Shown here in pieces: positions 37,801-47,700 of a DNA stretch of 64,000 bases; the first letter of the stretch is position 1, and every line of letters starts with the position of its first letter. Location of the stretch: positions 2,170,001 to 2,234,000 of the forward strand of contig CM041196.1 of the NCBI GenBank assembly GCA_023078555.1. Direction: 5' to 3'. This DNA is from Ulva prolifera. Lineage: Eukaryota > Chlorophyta > Ulvophyceae > Ulvales > Ulvaceae. A program made the position numbers and the translations under genes. The notes below the pieces were generated by a model. It ran no database searches. It worked only from the letters and a program-made list of their open reading frames with translations, and was not told where the DNA came from.

Positions 37801-40194
37801 TGCACGCTCCGCCCCTGCGACTCCGTGCACTGGTACGCCGCCGCAGTCGGCGCCGCCGCAGCCGCCTCCGCTGTGCCGACCGCAAAGTCGCAGCCGGAGT
37901 TGTAGCCGAACGAGTTGAAGCCCGCGCTGCCGTACTTCACGTCGTACCTGCACCGCAGCTGCTGCTGCCCTCGCTCACACTGCGGCGCTTCGGCGACGGC
38001 CTCGGCGCCGCGGGAGGGCTGCGGGATGCACGACCCCTGAGGACGGCGGGGTCGGCGGACAGCGCAGGCGCAGATGCGGCGGTCGCGCAAAGGGCAGCGG
38101 AGCCGCAGCCGCGGCCGACGGCCGGGAGCCGCACGTGCAGGACACAGCCAGCCAGCACACAGCACGCAGCATGCGGTGAGGCCTCATCGCATTGGTGTGT
38201 GTACGCAGCATAGGGCAGTTCTCGGCATACGGGACGGCCACAGCATGTGGACACATGTGGGGAGGGGGGTGGATTGGTGCGGGGCAGGGTGAGGGTCATA
38301 CCAATTGGAGTCTTGGAGGAGGGCAAGGGTCACATCTGTGAGCACGAGGCGCTGGCCGCTGCCCTGAGCCGTCCGCCGCAACGCTGCCGTCATCAGTTCA
38401 CCCTACAGCCACACAAGCGCCGCTGTCACCCACAGAGCCACCCCCTGCCACATGTGCAGGGCCATACGCTCAGAGTTTCCCACTCCACCACGGACTGCCC
38501 TTTCACAGCAGGAGCAGGCAAAGTCACGGATGTGCCGTGGGAGTACATCGCCGCATGCTGGGAGATTGAACATCCCGATGACCACAGCAAACCTCTGCAT
38601 CGTACAATGAACCACGCGGATGCCGGAGGACGGTCGGGGGCAATTCGGTGGTGTAACAATTACATGAGTGAGTTGCCATGGGTGTGTCTACGGGTGCACA
38701 CGTGGAAGTTGCGGGCCTCCCAGTGGAGCGTGGGCTCGCCGGCGCCGTCCTCCAGCGGCGCGCCCTCCATCGTGGGGCACGCAAAGTGGCGGCGCACGGT
38801 CGCGAGCACCTGCGGCGAGTGCAGCCAGGCCCGCATGTCGCCGCCGCCGCCGCCGCCGCCGGTCGTCAGCACCACGTCGTCGTACGGCTGCGCATACCCG
38901 GGAAAGTTGCCGTACAGGGTCGGAGACATCACCTGCATGCATGAGGTTGGACAGGTGGCAGGGTGGTGGTGGGGGGCGGGGCGGGGCTTGTTCTTGATCT
39001 CACATGCGCTCATTAGCCGATAGTCGTGGACATACGCATGCCTGGGGTTTGATCTATATGACCTGCCATGTCTTCTCAGTCCTCGCCGGCGCTCGTGCAT
39101 GCACGCGGAGGCCGGCGCGGCGCAGCAGTACCACCCACGCCCAGCACACAGCATGCGCAGCACGAACCGCTCGCACATCACCATTCCACCGACACCAGAG
39201 CGCCGTGGCGGTGTGACACGACACTGGTGCACCACCATGGTCCACGCCCAGCATGCACAGCATGCACAGCACGTGGCTCCAGCGCCTCATCCGGCCCTGG
39301 AATTCGGAGTTGTAGATGTCCCAATGGATATGGAGTAAATTTCTCAATGGATATGGCCATATCCGGACACGTAGCACTCTGGCCAAGGACTGCAGAGACA
39401 GCCAGAATTACTTCCCCGCTGGGATGTTTCTCCTGTCTGGCATCACCAAGACTGGCTCTTGCCAAGACGATAAGCTACTCTGCAGATGAGCTCTGATACA
39501 GCACCATCACCTGTGCAAACCTCATCTGAAAATGCACTTTCTCGTGACGAAAGGGTGTGCATTGGGTGGCCCCATCCCCGCCCTCGCTGTCTCGGTGCCA
39601 ACTGGAACCATGTACGTCGTATTAGTCACGCGCACATACCCACAGCACGCACAGCATGGGCGGCGCGAGCGGCAGCGCACCAGGAGGTGCATGAAGTCGT
39701 GCAGCATGAGCTCGAGGTCGGAGCCGAAGCCGTCGACGTCGACGTCGCAGAAGACGGCGAAGCCGAAGATGGGCCGGCGGGTGGCCTCGTGGCTATAGAG
39801 GGCGCCGACGAAGCCGACCGACCCCAGGCACGGCGGCCCCTCGCCGCCGCCGGACTGCACCTTCACCACGAGGTCCGCATCGATGCCTGCACAGCACCAT
39901 CTGCCTGCTGCACCTGTGGCCACACCTGGCAAGCCCCTCCTGCGGAGCGCAGAAGCGCCCACAGCAGCTCCGGCGTCCGCGGAGCAGTTGATGTTGCAGA
40001 AGAGGTGACAGGTCCAAGCTGACAAATACAGCACGAGGCTCAAGTGCAAGCAGCACGGGGGCCTTGCGCATGCGGGCATGGTGCAGAGGCAGTGTGGGCG
40101 GCCGAACGTCTCCACAGCAGCGCGCACACGGGAATAGTGGTGCCTTGAGGACGGCACGCCAGCGAGTTTGGAGTGGCATGCAATGGACGCTGTG

Positions 40195-40225
<31 letters not shown>

Positions 40226-41001
40226 CGGCGGGGGCACCTCTGTCGCCTCCACTCGCAATGGTGCCATCGGTGCTGTTCGCATCGAGGTCAGGGATGGGCT
40301 GCCCCACCTCGTCAGGGTAGCCTACCAGCGGCAGTGGGGCGGGCTCCCGCACCTGCACCTCGGACAGCGTGTAAAATACAATCACATGTAACTTGCGCAG
40401 TGAGGATTTTTTTTCCTTTGTTGCATCAGTCACCCTGAAAAACCATGTTTTGATATACCTAGCTGGGTACCTGGAAAATCCAGCGTTACACGTGACATGT
40501 GTGCATTTGATTAAGTGCGGTACACAGTGTGGTTCCTGATTGAAGGGTTGATGGTGTCCATGCCGCAAGCTGTGTGCAGCTGTCGGGACAGGATGACTGC
40601 AGCAGCGGCTGGCAGGAGCGCACTCGGATGATCCGTGCCAGGAACGTCGCTATCGCGGGCATTAGGCGGTCCATGACGTAGCTGCGCCGCTCAGGTGTGT
40701 CCCAGGAGCCCGGGTCGTCGTAGAAGCGGAGTTTGAAGGGTCGCTTCGGGCCCCCACCTCCTGCACCTGCAAGTGGTGCTCCAGCTGGCACCTCTGTGAT
40801 GTTTTGACCGAACAACTCCTCGATCTCAGGCCTGCTTCCCACCTCTGTCGTGTTCCCCAGATCATCTTGGGAGTCTGGGCTTGGGCTGTCATGCAATCGC
40901 CTCCTTGCCTCTCTGATGGCTTCGACTTGACCCGATGCCCCCGAAACTGCCTGTAGAAGAAAGAGCAGCAGCGCCAGCGCACATTTGAACTGCCGCATCA
41001 T
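34814..41001 (-). CDS. M8-A: leishmanolysin-like (peptidase M8) surface protein with HDFMH site
   Basis: Nine exons (40624-41001, 40238-40352, 39681-39886, 38702-38932, 38302-38402, 37725-37947, 36816-36972, 35972-36150, 34814-35317) join in frame to 698 codons including the stop. In order: signal peptide MMRQFKCALALLLFLLQAVS; propeptide-like region; GYPDE exon; active-site exon IDADLVVK...HDFMHLL; distal-His exon with LHWEARNFH; Met-turn exon GELM...TLALLQDSNW; YDVKYGSAGFNSFGY Cys exon; a second Cys exon; EGF-like exon CSGRGDCLRGHCFCHIGWG; and a Pro/Ala/acidic stalk ending in the hydrophobic tail LPPALVAAGTVAAVLLR. The general-base Glu of HExxH is replaced by Asp, so peptidase activity may be lost or weak. 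The tail, with nothing after it, suggests a GPI anchor as in Leishmania gp63. ATG 41001 has a second ATG directly after it. Confidence 0.9.
35516..35581. repeat. Tandem duplication, 33-base unit
   Basis: Two perfect copies of a unit starting aagtgtcaggtgtgcttatc lie side by side in the intron between the EGF-like and last exons of M8-A. A second, imperfect duplication follows at 35585-35623 and 35641-35679 (gtgcaactctgcag and attctgatcaac in both). Confidence 0.9.
36264..36340. repeat. Dispersed repeat R2, copy 2
   Basis: Same order of blocks as the copy at 13591 (ggtcccgt, ggagttgtcaatgtcc, aggatacggctca, aaattcaggtttact). It lies in the M8-A intron 36151-36815. Confidence 0.7.
39296..39345. 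repeat. Dispersed repeat R2, decayed copy
   Basis: ggagttgtagatgtcc, then ggatatgg, then agtaaatt follow the R2 order, with several changes. It lies in the M8-A intron 38933-39680. Confidence 0.4.
40196..40225. repeat. Homopolymer run of 30 G (sense-strand C tract after an M8-A donor)
   Basis: On the coding strand the donor at 40237 reads GTGCCCCCGCCGCC and then runs into 30 C. The same arrangement is seen at many donors of the M8 array. Confidence 0.9.
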
Positions 41002-41892
41002 GCCTGTAGAAAGCATTTTAGTTGCATCGCAACGCGCGCTACAGCGGTAAGCGTTCAGTGAGAGTGCACTTAGCCTGCGTGTTCTGTCAGCACGCGACGA
41101 GAATGCGCTTGCCCGAGTGTCGCAAATGACGAAGCGCTCGAAGCTCATGAACGCGTAAAGAGAGATGACATGCCAAGGGAGCACGTGATAAGCGCTGCCA
41201 GTATCAACGCAACGCTCGCGGACTGCACCCATGCGCCCATGTTGCACACGCAGGACAGCAATGTGCCTATCGGGACACGCTACCCTCCGTAGATTGCATG
41301 AGTAGCACGTACATGGGCCATCAGAATGCTTCATCCGGTGCGGGGCTGGCATTGCGATACCAGGGGCCGTGTGCTGGCCGCTGTACTCACGGCACTGTCC
41401 CGCTCCGCTGTGTCACACCGAAAACGAAACAACTCCAGATGTGATGAGCACGGCTGCGTTGAAGCTACAGATATCTGTGTGATATTGCATATCAAGCACC
41501 ACGATGCGTGAGTACAAATGCAATCGCTAGACGTGTTCGGGCTGGAGACATGAAGACGTCTGCCACGATGGCAGAGGCGCAAAATCGGCACCACGTCACT
41601 TTAAAGCCCATTCTGACCTGCCTTTGCGCTCTCCTGCCATTCGTAACAGTCGCACATGCAAGTCGGCAGGTGGCCCTCGGCTGGTGTGATCAGCAGAGCA
41701 GTCGATCAAAGTAAGACTGGAAGCGCAGGCAGCGCAGAAGTGACACTGGAATGCGCAATTTCATTGCTGCATGCCGGTGGTCTTTTCCGATCTAGCTCAG
41801 CCGGTCACAATCTCGGACGCAGCACCTCACGCGCCGCTGCCAGCTGTATGCCATGCATGGACTCACAGTGAGCACTCTGTCCGTATCGTTGT

Positions 41893-42992
41893 GTTGAAAG
41901 GACAAAGGCAGCAAGGCGGGCAGCACCGCGAAAGAAGCAAGCAGACGAAGCACACACCCAGACACCCACGCACGCAACACCCACCACGCCCAGAAAACCC
42001 ATCACCGGCGCATCAAACGACACAGATCCGCAGACCGCCTAGCACACATCCACACACCCACACACGCACGCACAGACCCCACGGCCCACACACAACAACA
42101 CAACCGCTAACACCACACGCTTGGTCCCGCTGTCGCATGAAACATACGGGCGCGTGGGCCCGGCGGCGTTCGCATTCCTGAACAGGCTCGCCGATGTGGC
42201 TGCAGGGGCAGGCGCGGTCTCTCGGCGGCGCTTCCTGGAGAATGCGATGCGCGACATCTCCACGACGCTCTGCCGCGCCGTTGCACGCCAGGTTCACGCC
42301 GCTGCCCCGCTGATGGCGCGTCACGCGGGCAAGGCGGTACTGACCGGACTTGCGGTCCCATGTGATGATCTCTCGCCGCTCACTGGCCATCCGGCCTGAG
42401 CGGCGGGCCGCCCGCGGCGTCCTCGTCGCTCTCTCGCGGGCCGGGCGCCGTCCGAGGCTCGGACGCGCTGGTAGGCGGTGTGTGCTGCCGCGGCCGTGTG
42501 CCCCGGCCCCCGAACACGGCGCGCCTCGGGCGTGCTCCGTTCCGGGTGGGTCCGCGGATGGGGGCGCCCCCGTGTGTGTTGTTCCGGCGCCCGGGGCTGG
42601 CCTGATCGGGGCGTTGGGGCGGGGGTCCTGGGGGCCCCCGGCGGCTTCCGTGTGGGGCCGGCGCCGGCCAGGCCGCTGCGTGGGGCTGCTGCTGCGGCGC
42701 GGGCGGCGGGGTCGTGTAGCGTGTTGGCGTGTGGGTGTGTGTGTTGGGGGTCGGGTCTGGGCCGCGTGCGGGTGCGTGGGTGCGTGGGTCGGGTGTCAGT
42801 GGGTGGTTCGTGTGGTAGTGTGTGGGAGCGTGGGGGTGTGTGTGTGCTCGTTGTGCCTTGGCGTTGGCTGTGGCTCTCCTGCTGCGTGCGCATTGCGTTT
42901 CTTATGCTCTCCCTTTTGGTCCTGGCGGTGCTACCTGCCCCTCCAGCTTTTTCCTTTGTGACACACACAACAACACAACCGCTAACACCACA
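41893..42992. mobile_element. Retroelement remnant with inverted end motifs
   Basis: gtgttgaaaggacaaaggca at 41897 reads outward from one side, and an inverted relative (cggtgctacctgcc...tttcctttgtgacacac) closes the other side near 42925-42966; similar motifs occur at 49975-50010, 55061-55100 and 63829-63878. A direct repeat of about 28 bases (acaacaacacaaccgctaac and flanks) is at 42086-42117 and 42961-42992. Inside, 42121-42399 on the plus strand encodes GRVGPAAFAFLNRLADVAAG, then RRRFLENAMRDISTTLCRAV and GKAVLTGLAVPCDD, which resembles the C-terminal end of reverse-transcriptase polyproteins seen in algal and protist retrotransposons. No polymerase core remains. Confidence 0.5.
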
Positions 42993-43344
42993 ACGCCCAC
43001 CGCCGTACGACAGGGCCACACCCACACGACAGGGCCACACCCAACACACTGCTACCTGAGGCCGCCCATCATGGCCGCCCGACTGCCGGGGGCCGCCCTA
43101 GCCCCAAACCCCACCCCCACCCCCCCCGAGCCACAGCACACCACGCCAGCCCGGCACACCGCCGCGCAGCCTCGCCGGCCCACGCCGCACCGTACCCAGG
43201 ACAATGCATCGCCCAAGCCGTCTCCGCAATCCCTGCACATGCCAACGAAGGCATCCCGCACACTCATCGGACCCGGCCTAGCTGGAGTCAGAGGCCATCG
43301 GTTGGTGGCGTCAAGCAGACGGGGCTCCCGAGGGGCACCCTACC

Positions 43345-43436
43345 GCTCAGGCCGGATGGCCTGTAAGCGGCGAGAGGTCATCAGACGGGACTGTGAGTCC
43401 CGCCAAAACTGCCTTGCCCGCGCGACACAGCGGTAT
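43345..43436 (-). mobile_element. Second, inverted copy of the retroelement tail
   Basis: The minus strand encodes AGKAVLAGLTVPSDDLSPLT and a stop, nearly the same as plus-strand 42315-42402. The nucleotide match includes ctctcgccgct and ggccatccggcctgagcgg. The two copies point towards each other, about 950 bases apart. Confidence 0.6.
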
Positions 43437-43947
43437 CCTGTGACACATCCATCCCCGTATCCTTGTGACACAGCGAGCGCTTGCAGCGCGGATGTTGCGC
43501 CTCTGGACAGCTGTGTAGCTGTGTGACTGTGCCTGCGTGGACTCCCTCCTGCGTCTGTTCTGTAGTGTGCACATGTGATATCATTCCTTGTCTGATGAAT
43601 GGATGGGTGTATTGGACCCAGGCTGGCTGTCGACACGATCCCCACTGTCATGAGTGTACTGACATCGCAATGGCATGCCACCGACGAACCCCTCCAGGTG
43701 CTGCGGGTTTGCAGCAGTTGGCTTTGTTACTCATGCGACTCCTACTGCACGTGCTGTCTGGAGCCACCTCTGCAGAGCTGCCTCCACACCATGGCGCCTC
43801 CGGTTCACCAAGATCAGCAGATTCTCTGGCACAGAGCAGCACTCCTGCCACGCCTCCGCCAGAGCTCGCCCACTCGCAGTGCCTCACACAGCTTCTCAAA
43901 CAGCAGCTGCTCACAATCCACACTGTCAACACCATGCACCAGTTCCT

Positions 43948-44037
43948 CATGCGTTTGCAACACCTGCGGCTGCCTGTCATGCGTTTGCGACACCTGCGGC
44001 TGCCTGTCATGCATTTGCAACACCTGCGGCTGCCTGT
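43948..44037. repeat. Minisatellite, three copies of a 30-base unit
   Basis: The unit catgcgtttgcaacacctgc plus ggctgcctgt is repeated three times with one or two changes. It lies between M8-A and M8-B. Confidence 0.9.
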
Positions 44038-44742
44038 CACCCGGAATCCCGAGGAGAAGCAGGTCAACGAGAGATCTCTCACACATATCTGGCCGCACTT
44101 CAACATGGAGTGATACCAGCAACACACTGTCCTCCGATCTCAGAACAGATTGCATGTAGAGACACAATAAATTACCGGCGAAAGGACGATTCGTCATGGT
44201 TCACGAGACGGGATACGCTCTTTAGCGCACACTCACGTCACGGTACCTGGAGACCGCATGCGGTCCGGACACAGGGCGACTGCCCATCAGCATTTCCATG
44301 TTTCCCAAACCACGGTGTATCCCACATGCTCCCAACAACAGAACGCTCGCAGCCCGCAGCAGCCCGCCTCGGCTACGGAATGTGGCGAGCGACGCCAAGC
44401 TGGCCTTGCGCTGCACACGCTGGATAGCTGATACGCCCACCCTGAGATGCTGCAATCTAACGCACGCTGTGGTCATGATTCAAAAACAACCGGACGCCTG
44501 CAGACTCCGCCGCCAAATGGGTATACCCTGCAATGGACGATGCGGGGAGGCGCGGCGGCATGCACTGTGTGCTCTGAGTGGCGGGGTCACCGCGCTGGGT
44601 GTCTTGCGGCAAAAAAAGCCCCCTCTCCATTCAAACTGAGGCGCTGCAGAGCAGTCGCGGCGCTCTGGCGTGGGCCGAGCTAAGTTGCTCTTTGTGCTAC
44701 GAAAGCAACAACGCAATCTATTGAAGACCTCACATGCCCCCG

Positions 44743-47700
44743 TCACCACGCAGCAACAGCTCCTGCAGCAACCATGGCGACCGCCAAAGCACGCAGCGTG
44801 CCTGCCGCAGCACGCAGCGCGCCGGACCCTTCCACCCTCGCCCCGTCCCCAGCCTCCAGGTCGCTGAATGTGCTGCTGCTCAGGTCAGCAGGGCTCGCGG
44901 ACGGCACGCTGGGTGCTGCGCTGGGCGGCGCTGGGTACGTGACCCCGGGCGTGCCGATCACCGGCGGTCCGAAGACCGGCGAGCCGGAGGACTCATCGTC
45001 GCTTCCGGCCCGGTCTGCGTAGTCATCACTGTAAAACGGGTCATCAATGGAGGGGCCGTCAAGCGGTGCGGGGGCGGGGGCCGGCGCCGGCGCGATTTGT
45101 TCGACGGGGCCGGCGGCGTCCCCGATTGCCTCGTATGTGGCCAGAGGGGGCTCGCTGAAGTTTGCCGGCGCGTTGCAGGGCACGCCGCGGCTCTCGCTGC
45201 CCTCGGACCACTCCCCGCACTCCGGCACGCCGCAGAACCCTGACGGCGGACACGGCGAGCCCTGAAGCATGGTGGGGTGTTTGCGCTCCCTTCGGTTGCC
45301 GCCGCGGCGGCAGTGCAAATGGGGCGATGTCACAAGCGCTCTCAAGGTTGACAGAATTGGGATGACTTATGTGTTGACGCATACAGGGCAGATCCAAGCT
45401 TGGTAGCGGGTTGTGCAGGAGAGCACAGGCCAGTGCAAGGCGGACCGCCAGAAATCAGTGCTCGTCCATCGAGTCCACAATGGCAACAGCAAGCAAACGC
45501 TCACACGCAAAACCCTTCAAGACACGCAAGCTCCAACACGACGGCCTCAAGTTTGTGGCCCGGTATTGCAGTTCCACGACAGGTCCACTGTCCTGTCAAA
45601 ACAAAGCGCAAGGACTCCAGCCGTTGTGTGGCAGAGCACCAAAACCAACTGCCAGGCAACGCAGATCCACTGTCCTATTGCCGCAAGGGAGCATAGGTAG
45701 GGGGGGGCGCACGTCGTCGCACTGCGAGAGGCAGATGGGCACCGAGCAATCGTCGCCGCCCCAGCCCATGTGGCAGAAGCAGGCGCCCTTGAAGCAGTCG
45801 CCGCGGCCGCTGCAGTCGTTGAGGGCGCCGAGGCACGTCAGCAGCCCGGGGTCGCCGCACATCAGCTCCTCGTCCGGGCAGTCCGACACGTCTGCAGCAT
45901 GCATGCGCTCTCAGCGGCGTCCCGCGGCGGCAGCAGTGCCGCGCTGTGAATACACCGAGCAGGGGGGTACACACAGCGCACTAGCACAGAGCAACGGCCG
46001 GTGACCCCCGCAAGTCTCGACCGAGGAACACTCAACAGCATCGGGCCAAAGTGGCCACCGGTGCACCAACATCCGACACGGTGCACCAACCCCCCACCTC
46101 GGGGAGCACCGGGGGACAGCAGCAGTGACAGCGTGTGGAAAATCCCTCAACAATAAGGTGCGCCGCAAATGCGTACCACATGATTCACTGTGGCATGAGC
46201 GGCGCTCACGCGCGCATGCGGCGCGAGGGGGCTCAGCATGAGCATGAACCAGAGAGGAACGTAACGGCCGGTATTGTGTTGTGGGGGGTGCGCACCCGGG
46301 TCACAGGGGGCGCCGTTGACGAGGAGGGTGCCACCCGGGGAGCAGGCCATGCTGGCGCAGTCGAGGTCGCTGCCGCTTTGCAGGCACCGCAGCCCTGGGG
46401 CCTTGCCAGCGATGTGGCACTCAAAGTCGATCCCATTCACCTGCGCAGCCCCGACACGGCGGTCAGCACTCGGGGAGTCAGGATATGTTGTACCAGTCAT
46501 CGTGAAACGGGTCGTTTGGGAACACCGTCGCAAATGAAATCGTTTGCCATGTAACGCGTAACGCTGGGTTTTCTAGGTACTGAGCTAGTTGCAGTTAATC
46601 ATGATTTTGTGGGGTGAATGACTCAACAAAGATGATAGTTTTCAGATCTAGACCCAATGTAACGCTGGCTAATTTGGCAATCCTTTCAGTTTGGTACAGT
46701 ATACTGACAGGAAAACACACTCGGAACAGCACGGCCATGTGCAATCGAGAGCGTTGAACACTGCTCTGTCTGTGTCAAAGCAGTACTAATCAGAGTTATG
46801 CTATCAAAACCTGCAAAAGGGGTGATCCCGCAAAAATAAACAAAGCCGTTGCTGATGGCGCGCCGTGGTGGTCACAGGGGTTGTGCTTTGGCCGTCCAGC
46901 TCGCCCACAGAATGGCGCTGGTACCACGTGCTGCTCAGGGCACTCTCTGTGATGAAGCACACATGCACATGCACATGCTCTCCGATAGCCAGGCGGCTGC
47001 ACGCTGTGCGCTGTGCGCTGTGCGCTGGAGCCGACGCAGAGCTGGTCTTCACTCGCGCGCATGTGCTCTGACGCTGCGGTTGCACCGCGTGTGCTACGCA
47101 GCAGTGTCAGGTCGACGGGCCCGATCATGTAGAACAAATCTGAATACTCAGGTCTAGTTTCTGGATGGCGGCCCTGGAAATGCTGCCAGACGACCCGAGC
47201 CTGTTATGCAGACAGCCGGGGTAGACAAACACCCAGGGCCACCATTCAATGATCCACATGAGAAGAGAGATGGAGGAGTGCGTTGGCGTACAAATTCACG
47301 GGAGACAAAGCCGTCCCACACAGCATCGTCGATGCACATGGCCGACGCGCTCGCGTCCCACAGGCACGTGTCCTGCCGGACCTGCGACGCGTTGCACAGG
47401 AACGGCTGCGCCGCCGGCACCGCGAGCGCCTGCTCAAACGTGCCGTCCGCGAATTCGCAGCCGGCGTGGTAGCCAAAGGTGTTGAAGCCGCCGCTGCCGT
47501 ACTTCACGTCGTACCTGCACCGCCACGCCGCATGAGGCCCGGCGCCTGCGCCGGCAGTGCCATGCGTGTGCGCGTGCCTGCCTATTTACAGCACTGCTGT
47601 GCGGTGGCTGTGGTGTTGGTGTGCACAGGCGGTGCGCGGCGGAGCGGATCTGTGTGGTGGAACGAGCGTGAGGAAAGCGTGCGGGTGCGCAGGGGAGACT

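Noticed and set aside
37900..37980. QQLRCR before YDVKYG as coding sequence in M8-A, M8-C and M8-D
   Set aside because: It reads in frame, but the family pattern NW-Y and the phases place it in the intron; the sequence ends in an acceptor (tgcag).
40238..40352. Target-site duplication of GTGCG at both ends of the M8-A intron, as for introner insertion
   Set aside because: The match (donor gtgcgc, exon start GTGCGG) is not seen at most other introns, so it may be chance.
42350..43059. Long plus-strand frames of about 200 codons
   Set aside because: Low-complexity Gly/Val/Cys-rich translation of GT-rich satellite-like DNA inside the retroelement remnant.
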